From: Plotosus lineatus
Taxonomy: Eukaryota; Chordata; Actinopteri; Siluriformes; Plotosidae
NCBI GenBank assembly: GCA_024760905.1
Contig: CM045735.1
Coordinates: 8,366,661 to 8,430,660, forward strand
Length of the DNA stretch: 64,000 bases
Direction of reading: 5' to 3'
Below are positions 33,797 to 47,358 of the stretch, in pieces; positions within the stretch are counted from its first letter, which is position 1; the number at the start of each line of letters is the position of its first letter. Below the pieces are notes generated by a model. The model searched no databases and had not been told where the DNA came from. It was given only the letters and a program-made list of their open reading frames with translations. The position numbers and the translations under genes were made by a program.

Positions 33797-34561
33797 CATA
33801 ACGTAAGATGAGCACATGGGTATATAAACCCTCGAACTAGTTGCTACCGCTAGTTTCCTTTTGGACTTTTCTTGTATCGTTGCTGCATCGCTATCGGAAA
33901 ACCTCTTTCACACTATTCTGAAACCTTTGCTATTAGAGGGCACCTTGTGCTAATGGCGATATTAAACACTCCTTTAGTGCAATAAATGCTCCATCACCAG
34001 GACCATCGCTCGAAGCTATGATTCTTTCATCCATTGCCATAGTGACAATTAAGGACAGCACACTTCATCAGCTTTATGCCTCACATCTTCACGGTCACAT
34101 ATTTGCCCATATTTACTGAGGCATGTTTGACTCATTTTATTCACTCTCTCTTCTTTCTCCTCCTTCTTCTTCATCTAATGAGTACTTTTGTTCAGCTGTA
34201 TAGTTCATCATGCTGTGGGGGGAATAAAACCAAGTGGGAAACCATCTGCCAAAAATTAGTTTTACAAGAACTTCCTGTTTTTGTCATCTTCTCGAATCCC
34301 CTCTGTAGGTAACGACACCTTCATATAAAACTTCAGGCTCATTAAAGACTTCATCAAAGAACCAAATGTTTCTTGAAACGCTGCAAAGCCTCATGTGTGC
34401 TTTCAACTGCATGACTGAGCATGTTGCTAGATTTAAAGACGAGGCAAGCAAAAAAGTAAGTGAAAGCAGGTTGTCTTCAGACTGCAGCAAAACATATTTG
34501 TTGAGAGGGAAAGACTTTGGTCTTTTCTGAACACATGACCACAGAAAATGATACGAGAGAT
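33797..34561. other. Unassigned stretch
   Basis: No gene or repeat recognised. Confidence 0.4.
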
Positions 34562-34899
34562 TTCCTTTCGGCTTTTTCCCTTTATCAGGGTTCGCCACAG
34601 CGAATGATTCGAACGTTTGATTTGGCGTAGGTTTTTACGTCGGATGCCCTTCCTGACACAACCCTTTAGCAAGGGACAGAAACACGCCGACGGCTTTGCA
34701 GCTCCTCTTTACGAAAGGCAGCAATGGTTCTTTTACATGAACCTCTCACCATAGACAGTGAGAGACATGGCCTGCCTTTGATAACCCAGTTAGCTGCACT
34801 GGGGGGGGCACAGTGACAACCTTGTGGAGAGTAGGACTCGAACCCCCAACCTTAGGATCAGTGATCCAGCGCCCTACACCATCAGGCCACCACTGCCCT
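34562..34899 (-). mobile_element. SINE-1B
   Basis: All modules are present in reverse. Flanks 'cagaaaatgatacgagag' and 'cagaaaacatgatatgag' form an imperfect target duplication. Confidence 0.85.
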
Positions 34900-34974
34900 C
34901 AGAAAACATGATATGAGCCACTTTAATTGTCTGACCAACCAGGATAGGGAAGTGTCTGCGCTTGCCTCTCAATA

Positions 34975-35290
34975 ATGTCATCTTCTTCTTTTCCTTTCAG
35001 CTGTTCCCTTCAGGGGTCGCCACAGCAAATGATCTGCCTCCATCTCTCCCTATCCTCTGCATCTTCTACTCTTACACGCCTCCCGCCTCTCCTTCTCCGA
35101 CTTCTTCGACCAACTTCCAAGGGTCCAATTTCCATCAGCACCCTGTTGGTTGACAGCACTGATGGCGGTTGTTGTTAACCCGGGCCTCGACCGATCCGGT
35201 ATGAATTTTGTTTTGACCATTTGCATTTTTTATGTGGCAGAAGTTTTACGCCGGATGCCCTTCCTGTCGCAACCATCTGATAATACATAA
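34975..35290 (-). repeat. RTE-type LINE 3' end
   Basis: 'ggggtcgccacagcaaatga' and 'ctgcctccatctctccct' match the 3' end of the RTE remnant at 51287-51850. The far end has 'gccggatgcccttcctgtcg', the same phrase as the SINE-1 B tail. No coding part. Confidence 0.7.
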
Positions 35291-35357
35291 AGCTCCTTCT
35301 TTTGCAGAGAAGTCAAATTTTGTGCTCGACCCAAATTTTCATAGCATGAAATTGCCC

Positions 35358-35703
35358 TGTGGGCAGTGGTGGTCTAGTGGTATAGGGCGCTAGATCGCTG
35401 ATCCAAAGGTTGGGGGTTCGAGTCCCACTCTCCACATGGTTGTCACTGTCCCCCCCCCCCCCCCCCCCCCCAGTGCGGCTAAGTGTCACTGTCTATGGTG
35501 AGAGGCATGTAAAAGAACCATTGCTGACTTTCGTAAAGAGTAGCTGCAAAGTCGTCAGTGTGTTTCTGTCCCTTGCTAAAAAGGGTTGTGACAGGAAGGG
35601 CATCCGACGTAAAAACCTCTGCCAAATCAAACGTGCGAATCAGATGATTCGCTGTGGCGACTCCCGAGTAAAAAGGGAAAAAGCCGAAAGGAAGACAGAC
35701 ATG
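35358..35703 (+). mobile_element. SINE-1B
   Basis: Intact head ('gtggtctagtggtataggg'), 22-nt C-run, shortened body (the 'taactgggttatcaaagg' part is missing) and a complete B tail ending 'aaaaagccgaaaggaag'. Confidence 0.88.
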
Positions 35704-35968
35704 TAGCAGATCTGATGTTGTGGTTTCTTTAATCATTTGAAAGCACTGAGGTCACCAGGCTGGAGTCTAACTTCAGAAGACATTAGCTCAGAAAACGGGT
35801 GAGTTTTCACACTTAGGCTTGTTTACATGTTCTCTCTGCACTTGGGTGGCTCTCTACTGGGTATTACAGTTTCATCCCAGAGTCCAATAACCATGCACAT
35901 TAAACTAATCGACTGTTCCAGCTTGACCCTCAATGTGGCTGTGAGTGTGAATGTAAATGGTTGTATGC

Positions 35969-36322
35969 ATGTTCAGTTCATTTTCTGTAACCGCTTAATT
36001 CTAATTAGGGGTCTCAGACAGGCTGGCGCCCATCCCAGCTGACTCCGGGTGAGGGCAGAGTACACCCTGGACAGCTCGCCAGGCCATCACAGTGCAGAAA
36101 CACACTGACAGCTTTGCAGCTACTCTTGTGGAAAGTCAGCAATACTTCTTTTACATGAACCTCACACCATAGACAGTGAGAGACATGGCCGACCTTTACT
36201 AACCCAGTTAGCTGCACTGGGGGGGACACACGGTGACAACCTTGTGGAGAGTGGGACTCGAACCTCCAACCTTTGGATCAGTTATCCAACACCCTATACC
36301 ACTAGGCCACCACTGCCCCACT
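35969..36322 (-). mobile_element. SINE-1A beside duplicated block
   Basis: Full reverse copy. Its head side abuts the inverted copy of the 26435-26519 block. The other flank does not match that locus. Confidence 0.85.
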
Positions 36323-36405
36323 TCCAATGGCACAATGATTCAAATCTCATTGTTATTTCAGACGGTAACAAAAGTGCTAACTCATATAAGAAATGCTAAA
36401 AACAA
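36323..36405 (-). repeat. Duplicated 85-bp block, copy 2
   Basis: Reverse complement of 26435-26519 with a few mismatches ('ttccaatggcacaatgattc' onward). It ends at 'gctaaaaacaa', where another SINE-1 begins. Confidence 0.8.
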
Positions 36406-36680
36406 GCCAACTCCGGGCAAGGGTAGAGTACACCCTGGACAACCGGCCAGGCCATCGCAGGACAGAAGAATGCTTTGCAGCTCCTCTTGTCGAAAGTTTG
36501 CAGTGGTTCTTTTACATGAACCTCACACCACAGACAGTGAGAGACATGGCTGGCCTTTGATAACCCAGTTAGCTGCACTGGGGTGGGGTGTGGGGTGACA
36601 ATTTGTGGTGAGTGGGACTTGAACCCCCAACCTTAGGATCAGTGATCCAGCACCTATATCAGTAGGCCACCAGTGCCCCA
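36406..36680 (-). repeat. SINE-1A lacking its tail end
   Basis: Starts within the A tail ('ccaactccgggcaagggt') and continues through body and head to 'ggccaccagtgcccc'. Confidence 0.8.
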
Positions 36681-36684
36681 ACTG

Positions 36685-36830
36685 TGTGCATGTTGGTTCT
36701 GCAATTGGTCTGGCAAACTGTTCAAGGTGTATCATGCCTTCACTCATTGTTGGCTGTGACAGGCATTAACCTCCCCATGACTCTAGCGGTAGTAAACGAT
36801 CTGGCAAATGAATGAGTGAGTGAGTGAGTG
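36685..36830 (+). repeat. SINE-3 tail
   Basis: Degraded tail ending in 'aatgaatgagtgagtgagtg'. Confidence 0.6.
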
Positions 36831-36886
36831 ATCTTTGAATTGTGTGATTATTAATTGGCTTTATCTTCCATCATCAGCTCAGTGTG

Positions 36887-37154
36887 TGGGGCCGGTGGCG
36901 TAGTGGTCAGGATGCTGGGCTCATGATCGAGAGGTTGTGAGTTCAAATCCCAGTTAGACTTCCACTGTGTTAAGAGCCCTGGGCAAGGTCTCAACCACAA
37001 GTGTGCCTCTGTTCACCCAGCAGTATAAATGGGTTCCAACAAAAATATACCAGGAAGGTAGCCTGTGATGGACTAGCGTCCCATCCAGGAGGAGTTGTAC
37101 TTGGTGAGCCACTATGGCTCGGGTGTAAAAAGCCCAATGGACTGTACCGTTACC
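36887..37154 (+). mobile_element. SINE-2 reference copy, 14-bp target duplication
   Basis: 'atcagctcagtgtg' flanks it (36873-36886 and 37155-37168). Head 'ggcgtagtggtcaggatgct' with B box 'gagttcaaatcccag', body including 'cagcagtataaatggg', tail ending 'actgtaccgttacc'. Confidence 0.9.
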
Positions 37155-37168
37155 ATCAGCTCAGTGTG

Positions 37169-38387
37169 GTGGAATACAAAGGTTTCCAGATAATACCAGC
37201 CCAGCTCATAGGCTTAGCATCTCTTATTCACCAGCTTTATATATTGTTTCTACTGTGTCTGTTTACAACAAATTATAACAAGATCACATCACCAGTAGAA
37301 TGATCTCATGAACACATGATTACTCGAAAGTGGAAAAGTCTGAGATTAAGTGTTAAGAAACAGGAAAAAGTATATATGATGTAAAACTTATAATAAAACT
37401 AATAGTGCTATCCAACATGTTTTGGGTTACTTCAAACATACTGACTTTTCACAGCTTTTTTTTTTTTCATGTCTGTGTGGATGGCCACCATTTTGTTATG
37501 ATGACAGTTTTGCTCTCTCACCTCTAGATGGCAATGTTTACTTCTTTAGATTTTACAATACTGTATTAATCCCATCAGGAAAAATTAATTAAATCTGCAT
37601 TTAACCCATCCAAAGTGAGACCCGACCCCCCCCCCACCCCACCCCACTGGGTGGCAGTCAGCTGACACACACTGGGGCACCTGGAGAGCAGTTGGGGGTT
37701 AGGTGCCTTGCTCAAAGACATTTCAGACATTCAGATCATTGTACCGCACCTGTGTACAGGAATAAGCAAATTATTTAAAAAAAATATTGTTATTATTATA
37801 ATTTTCCATTTTGTTTCCAAACAATACACTGTGTTTCATATTTATTTCATATACCTGCAAAGTGAATGGGTTATATCCATGCCAAATATTCAGCAACAGA
37901 AATACTGCATGCTGTTAGTAAGGTGAATAGTCAGAGGGTAGCGGTATTTGGCTGATATATTGGTGCATCACTTGTAAAAAAAAAACAAACAAATAAATAT
38001 ATTACATTAAAATATGAAAAGATAAATGGTGTCAACATACAGTTATGGTGATTATTTGTCACGATTTTGCTAAACAAAGAGTTTCCATAACTGAACGTAT
38101 TCTGAACCTTTCTGAGTGGACGAATCACAGAGTGGTTGAAGGTCCTGCTATTTCTATCATTTTTAACAAGATTTTCTCATATAAACAATAATCAAGTCAA
38201 ACGTTCAATAAAATAATTTTCAATAACAAGTCTGTACACCTAGATGAGAAGCAGCAGGTAAATCTTTATTTAGCAATACACCCAACATCTGAAAATCTCT
38301 TGAAAAGACCCTGGATTATAAACTTCTGTGCGTTTTGGTGCCTACCAACCCATTTTACATTATTTTCTGACTTTGAGCTCCTCAGGT
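37169..38387. other. Mostly unassigned stretch
   Basis: At about 37605-37735 there is a fragment ('ggtgccttgctcaaagacat') of a common teleost SINE or LINE 3' region. The rest is AT-rich without recognised features. Confidence 0.4.
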
Positions 38388-39030
38388 AACAGCGGTGGCC
38401 TTGTGGTAAAGGGTGCCGGATCACTGATCCTAAGGTTGGGGGTTCGAGGCCCACTCTCCACAAGGTTGTCACTGCCCCCCCCAGTGCAGCTAAATGGGTT
38501 ATCAAAGGCCGGCCATGTCTCTCACTGTCTATGGTGAGGTAAAAGTCTGTTGGGTTTTTACCCCCGAGCCTCGTGGCTCATCAGGCCGGTACTTATCCCC
38601 GGTTTCCGTAGCATGAAGCGACCAGGAGTTCAACTCCCCCTGGATGGGACGCTAGTCCATTGCCGGTTACCTTCCCAGTATATTTTTACTGGTACCCATT
38701 TATACTGCTGGGTGAACAGAGGCACACTTGTGGTTGAGACCTTGCCCAGGGGTCTTAGCACAGTGAGGGTCTCAGTGGGATTCGAACTCACAACCTCCCG
38801 ATCATGAGCGCAGCACCCTCACCACTACGTCACCGGCCCCACATGGTGAGAGGTTCATGTAAAAGAACCATTGCTGACGTTCGACAATAGTATCCGCATA
38901 GCCGTCAGCACGTTTCTGGCCCTTGGGGCCAGAAGGGCTGTGCCAGGAAGGGCATCCGACGTAAAAACCTATGTCGAATCGTAAAAACATGCGTATCAGA
39001 TAATTCGCTGAAAAAGGGAAAGATGAGAAA
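38388..39030 (+). mobile_element. SINE-1B interrupted by SINE-2
   Basis: Head, C-run and body occupy 38388-38538. The element resumes at 38843 with 'atggtgagaggttcatg' and continues through a decayed B tail ('ggaagggcatccgacgt'). Confidence 0.85.
38539..38842 (-). mobile_element. SINE-2 inserted into SINE-1B
   Basis: Reverse SINE-2, ending at a clear head ('gggattcgaactcacaacct' on the plus strand). The 8-bp 'atggtgag' is duplicated at the junctions (38531-38538 and 38843-38850). Confidence 0.85.
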
Positions 39031-39486
39031 ATGAGTCAATTATAGCTCCTCCTATCTATTTCTACCTATTTTCTTTTTTCCTATTATCTCCCAGTCATCC
39101 CTGATACCGCCCACATTTTGACATCAACCGCCCATAATTACGTCATTTCTCTTCACGCCAATTCCCCTTACTGTATTTCTAAGTCAAGGTGGAAGGTAAA
39201 TGTACTCAGACACTGAGGATGTCCGAGCTGATGATGGGTCAGATTTTTTTTCTAACTTCTCTGATCCTTCTCCTGCTTATTCAGCACCTTCACCCTACTA
39301 GGCCCGTTTCTCACCTGAATACTCTTTCCTGGGCTCCCCAACTGATTACACGCCAACATCTCCCATTGTCCCCCATGCGCCATCTTACTTATCAGTACTG
39401 ATACTTCAATCCCAGAGATTCCTTCGGCGTGGTCATCTGAAGTGCCAACACCGTTTCACTTTCCTAGTTCAAATGTCTCCTGATTT

Positions 39487-39487
39487 C

Positions 39488-39525
<38 letters not shown>
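39487..39525. repeat. (CAT)n microsatellite
   Basis: About 12 CAT units at the 3' side of the LINE remnant, possibly grown from its terminal repeat. Confidence 0.9.
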
Positions 39526-39529
39526 TTCC

Positions 39530-40030
39530 GCTTAGTCCAGAGTCGGGTCGCGGGGGCAGCAACCTATGCAAAGAGGTCCAGATGTCCCTCTCCCGAGCCA
39601 CTTCCTCCAACTCTCCCGGGGGGGACACCGAGGCGATCCCAGACAAGCCGAGAGACATAGTCCCTCCAGTGTGTTCTAGGTTGACCCCGGGGTCTCTTCC
39701 CGGTTGGACATGCCCGAAACACCACACCAGGGAGGCATCCAGGGGGCATTCTGACCAGATGCCCGAGCCACCTCAACTGGCCCCTCTCAATGCCTGAGGA
39801 GCAGCGGATCTACTCCGAGCTCTCCCCAGATGGTGGAGCTGCTTCTCACCTTATCTCTAAGGGAGAACCCTGCCACCTGGCGAACGAAGCTCATTTCAGC
39901 CGCTTGTATCCGTGATCTTGTTCTTTCGGTCATTACCCAAAGCTCGTGACCATAGGTGAGGGTTGGAACGTAGATCGACTGGTAAATTGAGAGCTTCGCC
40001 TTGCGGCTCAGCTCCTGATTTCTAACATTC
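39530..40030 (-). pseudogene. LINE ORF2 C-terminal remnant
   Basis: The minus strand reads RKAKLSIYQSIYVPTLTYG and HELWVMTERTRSRIQAAEM, then FRACPTGKRPRGQPRTHWRDYV, split here only for reading. This is the post-RT domain of a non-LTR retrotransposon. At least one frameshift separates 39787-40032 from 39564-39776. Fingers, palm and endonuclease are absent. Confidence 0.8.
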
Positions 40031-40665
40031 AATAAATGTTCTCTTAACTTTGTGTCTCCTCTCAGTGTGGTTCTTTTGCACTGGTACTGTTCACCATAAT
40101 CTCAAAATTCGATTACATATTTTGCATCAAAGTTAACATGAGCTCATACAATGATACACTAGTTCTAAAAGTCATAACCTACTCATGAATTATCTTAAAT
40201 TCTATGTCTAATGTAAACAATTTTCAACATCACACATTAATTAACGAGCTGATATAATTGATTTTTCAACATCACACACGTTTTAATTTTATATAGACTC
40301 TTTTTGGAGGAGGCGTGGCTTCAGAGACAACATTACAAGGCGTCGTGGGATTTCTTTGAATTTCACAATGGCTGAATTTGTATGAAATATTTCAGCATAT
40401 TTTACCCTTTATCATGTCAATCATCTACAGCATGACCTCAGTGATTTCACTAATGACCCCCCCCCCCCGCCCCGCCCCCCAGGAATATTTCCAAAGACAA
40501 CAAGGAGACCCTGCTGTGACTGTATAATATACAATTTCACCTTTAATGTAGTTTTCCATAAATAAGAAACCAGTGATTATGCACTACAGAGACTCGTTCT
40601 CCATTCATCTTTACAGAACAGCTTTGTTAAATCAACATTAAATTCACTCCATTCGCTCTCTCTCA

Positions 40666-40719
<54 letters not shown>

Positions 40720-41419
40720 GCTAATTGACACAGATTATATTTTTGTGATAATAGCAATGCTTGTAGAACTTTGCTATAATTCTTTTACTCAAAATATAAT
40801 TTCGTCTCATGTCTAGTACCAATCCAAGAGTAACACTGTATATTATACTGAAATTAAGAACACTTGGCAATTAAAAAAATGATGTTTCGTAAATCAGCAA
40901 TTTATCAAATAGTAATACATTTAAAAAAGAAAACAACACAAAATTGTCACTTTTTTTGTAAATATTTTGGTGTTGTGCTTAAAGAAACGATCCTATATTG
41001 ACGTACACGCACTCGCACACGTAGAAAAGACATGCTTTAGATTTGAAGATCACAACAGCACGCACGTGTGACGGACTGGAACACAGCATACATTAGCAAA
41101 CTGACACACGGCGATGAGACAAGCATGCAAGAAAAGGACAACACCCAGCCCTCTTATAGTCTATAGGCATGAGTTTGAAAAAGCGTATGTTGGTTAGCAT
41201 GTGTGTGGGAGTGTGCGCGCGTGTGTGAGGCCTGGAAACATGCTTTGGATAAAAGATGAGCATTGCTTTGTGCTTAGTTTATGTCGTTATAAAACATGGC
41301 TTTAAGTCAGAGCCTGCAGCGTATGAAACAAGGGAAGATCAGAATCCATCGGTTCTTCTTTTTTTTTTTGCTTGTACCTTATCTGTGACAATACTGGTTT
41401 TGAGAAAAAGTATACTAAT

Positions 41420-41480
<61 letters not shown>

Positions 41481-42002
41481 AGTGATCAGAGACAGCGTTT
41501 TCGCATCATTCTTTCATCTCCATGCTGTTCTCTAATTAGATGAATCTCATTTCCTACTCTGAAGGAAGAACACATAATCTAAGAATAAATTCTGAAGACT
41601 TACCAACTGTACTAGCAGCTCATGCTGAAAACAAACGTTTGATAAAGACGCCTTACTGAGACAACTCCTTTACATTTTCAGGAACCAAAGGAGACGTGTG
41701 GGTTTTATCTCTCAATCACTACCTTAGTCATAAAATTAAAAATAAAAATCCACATGTCAGAGGAAGAGCATTGATCTGGGATCTCATTTTTTTTTTTTCT
41801 TCTCATCCGTGTCTTACTGAATACTGTTCGGAAGGAGAGCGGTTCTAAAGCTGTGTCAGCACCACTTCATGCTGAAACAAGATCCAGGACCTCTCGGACT
41901 CGGACTGTCTTGTGTTCTGATACTTGTTCACCTCTATGGCACATTTTATTACAACTTTTTTTTTTTTTTTTTTTTTTTAATTTAATATATTACCGGTATA
42001 TA
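40031..42002. other. Unassigned stretch with long (CA)n tracts
   Basis: (CA)n at 40671-40718 and at 41421-41479. T-runs near 41795 and 41960. No gene recognised. Confidence 0.45.
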
Positions 42003-42447
42003 CAGTGATCCCTCACTTTTTGCGGTTAATTGGGACCAAGACCTCGCAATCGCCAAATTTCCGCGAAGTATGATCGACCCCCCTGACTGAGGAATACGGA
42101 CATGTATAAGTGTATATAATATCAATAAATACATATTCAACGCTATAAAATGCTTATAAGAACAATTAAACATTCAAAAATAATGCATATTATGGAAATA
42201 AAATATAAATACACACACAGACGCGCACTTCACATAAAAATGTAAGTAGTTTTGTTGAGGGGTTTTGGGTTGTTTTTTTGTTTTTGTTTGTTTTTTTGTT
42301 TTTTTTTTTGCATAATTAGCTTTGTTTTGCAGCATTTTCCTTAACTTTTCCCCTATTCTTCTTTAATTTCCTTAGTTTTTAAAATTTTCTATGAATATTT
42401 TTGAAAAAGCCGCAGAAACTGAAGCACGAAGTAGTGAGGGATCACTG
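42003..42447. mobile_element. Tigger-type MITE, copy 4
   Basis: Ends 'cagtgatccctcacttttt' and 'gtgagggatcactg', TA on both sides (42001-42002, 42448-42449). Oriented like the 25389 copy. Confidence 0.87.
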
Positions 42448-42454
42448 TATCTAT

Positions 42455-42740
42455 CTCGCACGGTCACGGGGAGGCTAGAGTCTCTCAGCAGACACTGGGC
42501 AAAGCCAGCTCGCCAGACCACTGCAGGGTCAACATCCCCACACCTAGGGAACAACTTGTAGCTTAATGTGCATGTATTTGGACTATGTGAAGAAACTGGA
42601 GTACTTGGATGAAACTCACGCAAGCACAGGAGAGAATTTTTTAATCTTCACACACAAACACCTGAGTCCAGGATTCAAACCTGGGATTTTCTTGTTGTGA
42701 AGCGGACATGCTAACCACTTTGCGACCGTGTCGCCGTAAG
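42455..42740 (-). repeat. SINE-3
   Basis: Begins 8 bp after the MITE. Reverse copy ending at a head complement ('ctaaccactttgcgaccgtg'). Confidence 0.65.
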
Positions 42741-43339
42741 CACATGCATCATGGATAAAAAAATAAAATAAAAGATGACTGTCATTTTTTTTAAAGGAGT
42801 AAACTCAATGATGTGACGGAACAAAAACCCAAGGTGATGGAAAAATCTGTTTCCCCGTCGCTTACAAAATTCTATGCTGTGCTGTACATGTGCTTTTCTG
42901 AACCATGACGCCCTGATAGTAGAAGGAAAGTACAGTAGAGTGCATTGCGGTGTAATGTGGATGAATAGGATAAAAATGTATTTTGTATTAGATCGTATAT
43001 TATGACTTGTTTTTTATTTGTCCTGCTGTCTGTTTGATTGTCAACACGTTTTACATAAAAATTTATAAATGGGCTTCAATTAATTTTTTTGGAAAAGTGG
43101 AGTACAACCAAATTACCACGCCATTACATTTTGGAGATAATATCCTGGTCCCTGGAATTTAAGTATTTTTTTAACGGTGTAAGATAGAATGTCCAGCAGA
43201 GGGCACTTTATACTTTTTTATAGCTCGGTGGAGGCTTGCATTCACAGAGTGCTTATGGTCATATTTATCCTAGTTTGTAATCTAGTTTTTTTTTTTTTAA
43301 TTGTAAGACGTAGTGGTCTGAGTAACACATAATAATGCA

Positions 43340-43640
43340 GAATGCAGATGGGGGGGAGGGGCATTGTTAGTGCAACAGTTTAGCAGTGCCGGCTCACAGC
43401 AAGGAGGTTCTGTGTGCTAACATTTTGACAAAGTGGGGTTTTTCTGTGCATGTAGTCCATGCTTGTGTGGGTTTCCTCTGGGGACTCCAGTTACCTCCCA
43501 CATTCCAAATACATGCAGATTAGGTTAAGAGACCACTCTGCCCTGCATTTCGCCCGCAGTCAGCTGGGATTGGTTCCAGCTTCCCACACAACGCCGAGAG
43601 ATAAGCGGTACTGATAATGGATAGACCGATGGATGGATGA
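43340..43640 (+). repeat. SINE-3
   Basis: Head is eroded; the central block ('gtgtgggtttcctctgggga') and the tail ('cgcccgcagtcagctggga') are clear, ending in a GATG repeat. Confidence 0.7.
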
Positions 43641-45014
43641 TATTCTTCTTCTATCACTGCATTTCACTTGCAAAAAAATGAATTATCCCTTTGTATCAAA
43701 ACTCAGAAAAAGAGACAGAAATTATCTTAAAAGGACAATAAAACCAGAGAGCTGTTATGCGCTGTAGCATGCTGACATCAGACAACATGACTGAAAGACA
43801 ATGACTCTTTGAAGCGTTGCCTAGCAACAAGAAGCATTAAAAATATTCAATCTGGATGAAAACGGGGGGTGGGGTGTGTGTGTGTGTGTGTGTGGGGGGG
43901 GGGGGTTGGTTTACAAATGCACATTGTGCGGAAAACACCAAACAGAAGTTTAACCATGCTAATGCCACACTGGTTTCTGAAGCTAAACATCTCTAGCCTC
44001 CGACACAAGCCGGGAGATGAAGGTTGGCCTTTTAAAAAAAAAAAGTTATTTTTACACTTTTAAAATGCATCTCACATGAAAGACAAAATAATGAGTATCT
44101 CAGAACATCTGCAAGAACTAGCCTGGTGGCTGCCGACTAAAACTAGCAGCATGTTCCAGCCAGAGTGATGCGCCCAAATAACCAAAATTTCCGGAAGCCT
44201 CGCGGTGTGGTATGAAAAGAAAACAAAGGCCTGTTAGCAATTACTTCAAATGAATGTAGATGTGAAGACTGCAGCGGGGTAATATGAGTCATGGGATATC
44301 ATATCCGGGGTAAGAAAGGAAAAGACAAGAGACTGAAGGAGGTGCAGTGAAAGAGGATCCTGAGTTACTGGAACCAAACCAAGTCTCATTATTTATGAAA
44401 CAGATGGAAGTTACTGATTAGTATGTTTAAAATAAAATACTGTATAAATGTATTATAAATTCAATCCAAAATGCATTAAGGAAGCACATAAAACAAAAGG
44501 AACCAGCGGTGATGCAATCTGGAACAACCCATGCTGTGTTACTCACAAGCAGGGCCGGATAAATGAAGTGAAGATTCAAACAACTTTCACTCTAAACCTT
44601 ACAGCAAGTCGAACCTTCGCCATTTGTGATGATGCTTGTTGTACTCAACTTTAAACCTTTTGAATAAATCAAAGTACCAAAGCTGTGGAAGCAGTCAAAA
44701 TTTTAGAGGTTTTGCTGTACAATACAGAAATTTCTCGCTTTAAATGACAACGTCAAAACTGAGTACGCTGCTCGTTTCTCAATTCAAAATCTGCTATACG
44801 CATTTCACACGCATTATAACGCCACGATACCACTAATGATGTCTTCAGGTGGGTGTACAGCAGTGTGTGAACCTTAAGAATTCAGGGGGCGAAATTGCTG
44901 TCGAAAGTAATGACATGAACGAAGCACGATAGCACGAATTTGTGCTAATTTTAATTTTAACTACAACTGCAGTTCCTTTATGGTTGTTTGTTGTTTAAGA
45001 GAATTCACCTTTAC

Positions 45015-45046
<32 letters not shown>

Positions 45047-46301
45047 CATCATGGACAAAAGTTAATTACAGTATTACATAAGTAACAATTTTTTAACGAC
45101 CATATCACGCATCTCCTGTGTTTTATTTCCCTTATTTCACCCACCTATTCTCCACTCACTCAACCCTATGGACTCACCCACATAATATTTGCATTATTAT
45201 TAATAATTAATATTAATAATGGTGACTTTAACCAGCCAATCATAAGCCTCTGTGAGCATACAAAGTGAAGGAGAGATTCTCCTCCAAGCGTGTTACACCA
45301 GCTATGATATAAGGAGTCATGTGCATCCCTTCACCCTCTCCGGTTGGGTGCTGTTGTGTGATAAAACTACTCTTTAATGGTTGGGAAATGGTTACAGGTA
45401 AATTAGGGAGAAAATCTGCAAAAATGATGTCTTTGATTTAAAAAAAAAAAAAAAAAAAAGAGGACTTGTAATCATCACAGTCTTTGTGGTTGTAATCTGA
45501 AGTAGGTGTTGGAACAATTGGTTACAGTACATAAAATTGTGGCAGCAAAACAACTCCATAGTCATGTGCTTTCAGTCTTTGCTTTTTTTTCTGCACACCT
45601 GTACAAGTTTAGGGCAGGAGTCGGCACAGTATGAAGGTTCACAGCATGAAAACTCGAGGTTTTCTCTCCAAGTACTCTAGTTTCCTTCTTCCAGTCAACG
45701 ATAAGCAAATTAAGCTAACCGGCTAATCTAACGTAGCTCTAGATGTTAAGGTACAATCACTCAGGAAGTGACAAGTGGCACATGAATCGCTTTGCTGAGG
45801 AACTTCATGTAAAGCGGCATATTAACGTTCCATGTAAACAAATAGGAAATGTTTTTGTGGAATTCACTGATTGGTGGCATGTCAATCAATGGTATTTTTA
45901 AGCTCTGACTGGTCATCGCTTGAATTGCTCACAAAAACAAGTTCAGCTCAGTTAAACTCCATGACTGTACACTTCACTTGAGGAACTATCACCTCTCATT
46001 ACTCAGTTCACTGGCGATCATTGACTTTTCATGGCTGCTCATCACTTCCTGAGTAAATCTGGCTTTAGTATGTGTACTTGGTCTAGTTCGAGTATGGGTT
46101 AGCCCTACGATATACTGCCAAGCTGCCACAAGTGGACACCCCCCCCCCCCCCTGCACGACGCCAACTAGGTTCGTCTTAAAACTCGTCTGCAATCCTTAT
46201 GGATCAGCAGTATAGATAAATATACATGGATGGATGGACCAGAGAGACTTGGTGAAAACAGACCAGTGACCATGCTTGGCATGCTGGTACTAGATTCAAA
46301 C

Positions 46302-46376
<75 letters not shown>

Positions 46377-46659
46377 GTGTCACGTTGCTTTTTCCTATAA
46401 ATATCACAATCTATCACAATCCCTGTCTTTATCATCTCACTTTCTCGTACATACACACTGACGGACCTGAACACAGAATATACAGGCAAAGATAATAAAT
46501 ATAGTATCAGTTATAATCTTATAATTATACATCTATAACAATTTGATCTCTACATTAGGTATTTTGCTCTCTTGTGCTATGCTAGTCGTCTTACACACTT
46601 CTTGATAACCTTTTAGGCAAAAATGTTACATATTCCATCATTTAGTCCCTCCAGGAATA

Positions 46660-46714
<55 letters not shown>

Positions 46715-47103
46715 CACTTGCACAAGACAAGCACTTAACAGTACATGGGATATGAAGTAAAGAGAGGCTGAAGGGAGATGATGCTGGTTTGTGCAGGGGG
46801 ATCTGTGGAGATCTGCAGGCAAAGCCAAAGACGATGCTGGGACATTTGAGCTGGTCTAGCTGGTCTAAATGGCTATGAAACCTATGAAGCATGTCTCTGC
46901 ACCCCTGCTAAACCAATCAGTCTATTAATATGGAGGAAGATGTGGAGGATGGTAATAATATCCATGTTAAGATGGACCAATACTAACTAAGCTGAAGGGA
47001 ATGTTTCTCGAACGGCTTGGTCATGGAGTTAAGATTAGCCGGTGGTGCTGGAACATACAGCAAGTAGTGTAAACCGTGTAGTATGTCTTCGAGTTCCCTC
47101 CAG

Positions 47104-47138
<35 letters not shown>

Positions 47139-47317
47139 ATCTGAAGACCCTCGACAAGCACCGAGAAAGCACCTCAGTGGGAGCACGAAGGGACTGGTCC
47201 CATTCCAACTACACTAATTATGTGCATTAACAAATGTAAACATCAATTTGAACACTTTATAGATACAGTATGTCACAACAGTAGGGAGAATAATTAGGTG
47301 GTTTCACAGAAAGGAAA

Positions 47318-47358
<41 letters not shown>

